Shown here: in pieces, positions 15,032-18,902 of the stretch | Position numbering within the stretch: position 1 is the first letter of the stretch | Layout of the letters: each line of letters begins with the position of its first letter | Assembly: GCA_021778975.1 (NCBI GenBank) | Contig: JAJYBO010000026.1 | Span: forward strand, 1 to 18,902 | Length of the DNA: 18,902 nt | Direction: 5' to 3' | Source of the DNA: Deltaproteobacteria bacterium | GTDB taxonomy: Bacteria > Desulfobacterota > Desulfobacteria > Desulfobacterales > Desulfatirhabdiaceae | Made by a program: the position numbers and the translations under genes | The notes under the pieces: model-generated | Seen by the model: only the letters and a program-made list of their open reading frames with translations | What the model was told of the DNA's origin: nothing | Databases searched by the model: none

Positions 15032-16612
15032 ATGAGAGTACTGGTCAGTGACAATCTGGGTGAGATCGGCATTGAAATGTTTCAAAAGGAAGACGGTATC
15101 GAGGTGGATGTCAAAACCGGCCTGACGCCGGATGCGCTCAAAAGCATCATTCATGAATACGATGCGCTGGTCATCCGCAGCGCCACCAAAGTGACGGCGG
15201 ATATCCTGAAAGCCGGAACCCGCCTGAAAGTGGTGGGCAGGGCCGGTATCGGTCTGGACAACGTGGACATCGCCAGCGCTACCAAGCAGGGAATCATCGT
15301 CATGAATACACCCGGGGGCAATGTGGTGACCACCGCGGAACATGCCATCTCGCTCATGCTGTCACTCACCCGAAATATTCCTCAGGGAACGGCTACGCTA
15401 AAAGCCGGCAAGTGGGAAAAAAAGAACCTTCAAGGACGGGAAATTTTCAACAAAGTTTTGGGGCTTATCGGTTTTGGAAAAATTGGCTCTATCGTGGCGG
15501 ACAGAGCCAGAGGTCTGAAAATGCGGGTTATCGTTTACGATCCGTTCGTTACCCACGACCTGATCGAAAAAGCGGGGTTTGAATGTGTCTCTCTTGAAAC
15601 CCTTTATAAAACATCAGATTACATTACCGTTCATGTTCCCAAACTCAAAGACACCATCGGATTCTTGAACAAATCCGCATTCGATCAGATGAAAGACGGC
15701 GTGATGATTATCAATTGCGCCCGCGGCGGTATTGTGGATGAAGCCGATCTGGTTGATGCGATTCACGCAGGCAAGGTTGCGGGCGCGGCTCTGGATGTAT
15801 TCGCCACAGAACCGCCTGGCATGTCGCCCCTGTTCGAACTCGACCGGGTGATCGGTACGCCGCATTTAGGCGCATCCACCCAAGAGGCCCAGACCAACGT
15901 GGCGGTAGCCATTGCCGGACAGATCATTGACTATCTGAAAAACGGCACCATCCGCAATGCGGTCAATGTCCCGTCCATCACCGGAGAACTCCTGGTCAAG
16001 CTGGGGCCATTTCTGTCTCTGGCCGATCAAATAGGAAAGCTTCAATCCCAACTGATTCACGGCCCCCTGAAAGAAGTGGTTATCGAATATGCCGGAGATT
16101 TTCAGGGACTGGATCTATCCCCGGTTTCCACCGCCGCGCTGCGGGGAATTCTGGAAGCGGTGGTCAAAGACGATGTCAATTTCGTCAACGCCCATATCAT
16201 CGCCAAAGAACGGGGGATCAAAGTCACGGAGACCGTCAGCTTTGAATCGGAAGACTATGTCAACCTTGTCACCGTCAAAGCCGTCACCACGGAAATGACC
16301 AATACGGTGTCCGGAACCATTTTCGGCAAAAAAGAAACCCGCATTGTCCGGATCAATACGTTCCGGTTAGAGATGGTGCCAATTGGCCACCTGGCGCTGA
16401 TTCACAATATGGACAGACCCGGCTCCATCGGCGAAATCGGCACCTGTTTGGGAAGAAACAACGTCAATATTGGCCGTATGCAGGTCGGTCAGGAACAGGA
16501 AGGCAATCGCAATATCATATTTCTGTGTACCGACACCCCTATCCCGGAAGCGGTGCTTGCAGAACTGCGTTCTCTGCCATCGGTTAAAAAAGCCATTCCG
16601 CTGGAATTTTGA
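15032..16612 (+). CDS. serA: D-3-phosphoglycerate dehydrogenase
   Basis: NAD-dependent oxidation of 3-phosphoglycerate to 3-phosphohydroxypyruvate, the first step of serine synthesis. At 526 residues it is the long type, with substrate and nucleotide domains, an intervening allosteric-substrate-binding domain (about 315-445) and a C-terminal ACT domain (about 450-526, starting near GHLALIHNMDRPGSIGEI). Motifs are GRAGIGLDNVDI (69-80), the Rossmann loop GLIGFGKIG (144-152), and the catalytic Arg231 (NCARGGIVDE), Glu260 (DVFATEPP) and His278 (TPHLGAST). The ACT domain suggests serine feedback inhibition, as in related enzymes. Ribosome site AAGGGAG precedes ATG at 15032. The MITE-like element ends only 26 bases upstream, so it may have altered expression. 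Confidence 0.96.
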   Translation: MRVLVSDNLGEIGIEMFQKEDGIEVDVKTGLTPDALKSIIHEYDALVIRSATKVTADILKAGTRLKVVGRAGIGLDNVDIASATKQGIIVMNTPGGNVVTTAEHAISLMLSLTRNIPQGTATLKAGKWEKKNLQGREIFNKVLGLIGFGKIGSIVADRARGLKMRVIVYDPFVTHDLIEKAGFECVSLETLYKTSDYITVHVPKLKDTIGFLNKSAFDQMKDGVMIINCARGGIVDEADLVDAIHAGKVAGAALDVFATEPPGMSPLFELDRVIGTPHLGASTQEAQTNVAVAIAGQIIDYLKNGTIRNAVNVPSITGELLVKLGPFLSLADQIGKLQSQLIHGPLKEVVIEYAGDFQGLDLSPVSTAALRGILEAVVKDDVNFVNAHIIAKERGIKVTETVSFESEDYVNLVTVKAVTTEMTNTVSGTIFGKKETRIVRINTFRLEMVPIGHLALIHNMDRPGSIGEIGTCLGRNNVNIGRMQVGQEQEGNRNIIFLCTDTPIPEAVLAELRSLPSVKKAIPLEF

Positions 16613-16639
16613 CGGCATCGTAAAAAAAGGAGACTCGCC

Positions 16640-16939
16640 ATGTCGGAAGCAACAGATTCCCCCAAAAAATCAGGCAAAAATTCTTTGTCCAATCTGCCAG
16701 TCATTACTTTCTCCACGTTCATTGCATCGCTGAACGCTGCGGTGCTGACGCATCTGGGCGTCATTGACGAACCGGGCACCGGAAAACGGATGAAAAACCT
16801 GATGCTGGCCAAACAGACCATTGATATCCTGGCGATGCTGGAAGAAAAAACGAATGGAAATTTGACCCGTGAAGAAAGTACGATGCTGAAAAGCATTCTT
16901 TACGACCTGCGGATTATCTATGTTCGTGAAACCGGATAA
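16640..16939 (+). CDS. DUF1844 domain protein
   Basis: A 99-residue soluble protein of unknown function. After a polar, Lys/Ser-rich start (about residues 1-18) comes the DUF1844 pattern: FSTFIASLNAAVLTHLG (about 24-40), then KNLMLAKQTIDILAMLEEKT-GNLT-EE (about 52-80), and a closing ILYDLRIIYV. I recognise this family from deltaproteobacteria and some other phyla, but no biochemical role is known to me. It starts 27 bases after serA with AAGGAG upstream, so it is probably co-transcribed with serA. A separate promoter for the next gene begins just after its stop. Confidence 0.85.
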   Translation: MSEATDSPKKSGKNSLSNLPVITFSTFIASLNAAVLTHLGVIDEPGTGKRMKNLMLAKQTIDILAMLEEKTNGNLTREESTMLKSILYDLRIIYVRETG

Positions 16940-16951
16940 TGATATTCGGAT

Positions 16952-16979
16952 TTGACATCCGGGTATGCTGAATTATACT
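16952..16979 (+). promoter_or_regulatory. Sigma70-type promoter for the DegP/DegQ-like protease gene
   Basis: Perfect TTGACA (16952-16957) and TATACT (16974-16979, five of six) are 16 bases apart. Transcription would start near 16986, leaving a leader of about 130 bases. A short perfect inverted repeat, GCGAAAG-A-CTTTCGC (17080-17094), lies in that leader just before the ribosome site and could modulate translation. Confidence 0.65.
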
Positions 16980-17116
16980 TGCCGAATATAATTGCGTCGG
17001 AACCGGCGGGAAAGATGGTATATCGAGATGGTTGAACGAAGAAAATATGGGTTCCTGACCGGCCGACAACCACAAAGGCGCGAAAGACTTTCGCCCACAA
17101 TCACGGAGGTATGTAT

Positions 17117-18586
17117 ATGCACGCCAGATATCACAGCAATAAACAACGCCACCCGGTTGCAGCCATCTTGCTGGCTGTTTTTTTGACAGGTCTGATCAGT
17201 CTCAGGGCAGCCCCATCTCTTGCGGACACCAAACCAGCCGGTGATGTGGCCATGGTTCCAGAAAGCTTCAGCTCTCTGGCGGATGCGGTCAGTCCGGCGG
17301 TCGTCAATATCCGGACGGAAAAAACCATTCAGGGCGGCGGTCGGGTTTTTCGGCATTTCAATCAGCAAAACCCTTTTGGAAACAATGACCATTTCAACGA
17401 TTTCTTCGAGAAATTTTTTGGAGAACAGCCGCAGAAGGACTACAAGCAACGCAGTCTGGGGTCCGGTTTCATCATTGACAAGGACGGGTACATTGTCACC
17501 AACAATCATGTCATCGAAAACGCTGATAAAATCAAGGTCAAGCTGAAAGACGGCAAGGAATACTCCGCCAAAATCGTCGGCAAAGATCCTTCGACCGATA
17601 TTGCCCTGATCAAGATCAACGCCGGAGACAATCTGCATGTCCTGCCTTTCGGAGATTCAAGCGCCATCAAAGTCGGACAATGGGTGGTCGCCATCGGAAG
17701 CCCTTTCGGACTCGAGCAGACCGTTACGGCCGGTATCATCAGCGCCAAAGGGCGCGTTATCGGCTCTGGCCCCTATGACAACTTCCTCCAGACAGACGCC
17801 TCCATCAACCCTGGCAACAGCGGCGGACCGCTGATTGACATGCAGGGACAGGTCATCGGGATCAACACCGCGATTATCGCCAGTGGACAGGGGATAGGAT
17901 TCGCCATTCCCATCAATCTTGCCAAAGGCGTGATCGAACAGTTGAAAACCAAAGGAGAGGTTACCCGCGGCTGGCTTGGCGTGGTGATTCAGGATATCAA
18001 TGACGACGTTGCGAATTATTATGGGGTCAAAGACAAAAAAGGTGTTCTGGTAACCGAGGTTATCAAAGGCGACCCGGCGGACAAGGCTGGCATACGCCCC
18101 CAGGATATCATCCTAGAGGTCAACAATCAAAAAGTGGACAGTAGCAGGGATCTTACCAATCTGGTGGCCAACATTCCGGTAGGGGAAAAGGTCAAGATCA
18201 CCATTCTCAGAGACAACAAAAAGCAAACACTCACCGTTGATGTCGCCAAACGCCCTGAAGAGAACAAGCTGATGTCTTCGAACGGTTCAGGAAAAACCCA
18301 TGAGGAAGACTTGGGCATTCAGGTTTCCAACATTACGCCGGAAGTGGCGAAACAACTGAATGTATCACCGTCGGACGGCGTCCTGGTGGAGCAGGTGATA
18401 TCTGGAAGCAAGGCTGAAGCCGCGGGTGTTCAAAATGGAGATATCATCAAGGAAATCAACCACCATGCCGTCAAATCCGTGGATGAATTTACCTCTGAAC
18501 TCTCCAAATTGAAGAAAAAAGACGAAATCCAGCTTTTCATCTGGCGAATGAATGCCGGTTTCGTGGTTATCAAGATGACAAAGTAA
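17117..18586 (+). CDS. Do-family periplasmic serine endopeptidase (DegP/DegQ-like)
   Basis: Periplasmic quality-control protease and chaperone of the HtrA family that degrades misfolded exported proteins. ATG at 17117 is chosen because GGAGG (17105-17109) is seven bases away; the in-frame ATG at 17111 is too close to it. The 489-residue product has a signal peptide: basic start, hydrophobic core about residues 13-27, and likely cleavage after PSLA. The trypsin-like domain has catalytic His131 (TNNHVIENA), Asp161 (STDIALIKI) and Ser235 (INPGNSGGPLID). Two PDZ domains follow, from about residue 270 and about 390. A separate sigma70-like promoter lies upstream and a strong terminator downstream, so it is probably transcribed alone. 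DegP versus DegQ cannot be settled from sequence alone. Confidence 0.95.
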   Translation: MHARYHSNKQRHPVAAILLAVFLTGLISLRAAPSLADTKPAGDVAMVPESFSSLADAVSPAVVNIRTEKTIQGGGRVFRHFNQQNPFGNNDHFNDFFEKFFGEQPQKDYKQRSLGSGFIIDKDGYIVTNNHVIENADKIKVKLKDGKEYSAKIVGKDPSTDIALIKINAGDNLHVLPFGDSSAIKVGQWVVAIGSPFGLEQTVTAGIISAKGRVIGSGPYDNFLQTDASINPGNSGGPLIDMQGQVIGINTAIIASGQGIGFAIPINLAKGVIEQLKTKGEVTRGWLGVVIQDINDDVANYYGVKDKKGVLVTEVIKGDPADKAGIRPQDIILEVNNQKVDSSRDLTNLVANIPVGEKVKITILRDNKKQTLTVDVAKRPEENKLMSSNGSGKTHEEDLGIQVSNITPEVAKQLNVSPSDGVLVEQVISGSKAEAAGVQNGDIIKEINHHAVKSVDEFTSELSKLKKKDEIQLFIWRMNAGFVVIKMTK

Positions 18587-18598
18587 TCTTAACGGGTT

Positions 18599-18632
18599 CG
18601 TCATCTGAAATTTGACTTTTTACGAAGTCGTC
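18599..18632. repeat. Second, partial copy of the dispersed repeat
   Basis: CGTCATCTGAAATTTGAC followed by TTTTTACGAAGTCGTC closely resembles the right end of the element at 14851-15005 (CGTCCGAAATTCGACTTTTTATGA). It also contains an internal GACTT/AAGTC hairpin. The palindromic interior of the larger copy is absent, so this is a solo end or a decayed remnant between the protease gene and its terminator. Confidence 0.55.
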
Positions 18633-18640
18633 AATCTTGG

Positions 18641-18680
18641 GCGCCGTTCATAGCCATTTTATGAACGGCGCTGTTTTTTT
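18641..18680 (+). terminator. Strong intrinsic terminator after the protease gene
   Basis: A perfect 12-base-pair stem, GCGCCGTTCATA with TATGAACGGCGC, encloses a seven-base loop and is followed by TGTTTTTTT. It lies about 55 bases past the protease stop and 20 bases before the next start codon, so it should separate the two transcription units. Confidence 0.9.
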
Positions 18681-18699
18681 CAGACAGGAGGGTGTTTTC

Positions 18700-18902
18700 A
18701 TGATAGTCGCAGAAATTCTTGCTACCGGAGACGAAATCCGGTCCGGTTCCCTGATAGACAGCAATTCAGCCCACATTGCCCAGCAACTGGAACTGGCGGG
18801 GGTCGGCGTTACACGGCACCATTGCGTGGGAGATGATATGACGCTGCTGGTATCCGTTCTTCGTGAAATTGCGGACAGAGCAGATATAGCCGTCGTCACC
18901 GG
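18700..18902 (+). CDS. cinA: CinA family protein, N-terminal fragment (cut by window edge)
   Basis: Only 67 codons are visible, from ATG at 18700, with CAGGAGGGTG upstream as a strong ribosome site. The sequence MIVAEILATGDEIRSGSLID followed by DSNSAHIAQQLELAGVGV and VGDDM...LLVSVLREIADRADIAVVTG is the start of a MoCF-biosynthesis (MogA-like) domain as found in CinA (competence/damage-inducible protein A). In CinA this domain hydrolyses ADP-ribose or related nucleotides, often with a C-terminal nicotinamide-nucleotide amidase (PncC) domain. Whether that second domain is present lies outside the window. A stand-alone molybdopterin-binding-domain protein is the alternative. Confidence 0.85.
   Translation, partial: MIVAEILATGDEIRSGSLIDSNSAHIAQQLELAGVGVTRHHCVGDDMTLLVSVLREIADRADIAVVT

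Noticed and set aside
16999..17020. GGAAC as a sigma-E type -35 element for the protease gene
   Set aside because: No convincing -10 partner at 15-17 bases, while a near-consensus sigma70 promoter lies just upstream.

Overview
The window looks like core chromosome of a Gram-negative bacterium from the former Deltaproteobacteria (Desulfobacterota, most likely near Desulfobacterales). I infer this from four things: the minus-strand order rpsB-tsf-pyrH-frr-uppS-cdsA-dxr-rseP-purL, a short EF-Ts, a purL whose N-terminus carries PurS-like sequence, and short dispersed repeats of a kind I associate with that group from memory. No rRNA, tRNA, CRISPR array, integrase, transposase or phage gene was recognised.

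Minus strand, 13384 down to 1: a long, tightly packed block of thirteen housekeeping genes. In transcription order they are rho, rpmE, prfA, prmC (termination and release-factor maturation), then rpsB, tsf, pyrH, frr (translation and UMP supply), then uppS, cdsA, dxr, rseP (isoprenoid carrier, phospholipid precursor, MEP pathway, envelope intramembrane protease), and finally purL (purine synthesis), which runs off the left edge. Spacings are mostly a few bases or overlaps. The two clear breaks are the 163-base prmC-rpsB gap, which can fold and probably carries the rpsB leader, and the 167-base rpsB-tsf gap, which holds an 18-codon upstream ORF overlapping the tsf start codon.

13385-13872 is a 488-base divergent intergenic region. 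It contains a good minus-strand promoter candidate and a terminator-like hairpin, consistent with a long, possibly attenuated rho leader.

Plus strand, 13873-18902: a stand-alone MEMO1-family gene, a 301-base gap with a MITE-like repeat flanked by a 9-base direct repeat, serA, a DUF1844 protein, a Do/DegQ-type periplasmic protease with its own sigma70-like promoter and a strong terminator, and the start of cinA. A second piece of the dispersed repeat lies between the protease gene and its terminator.

I found no convincing novel multi-gene system. The items most worth checking are the tsf upstream ORF, the rho leader architecture, the repeat element in front of serA, and the orphan MEMO-family gene.
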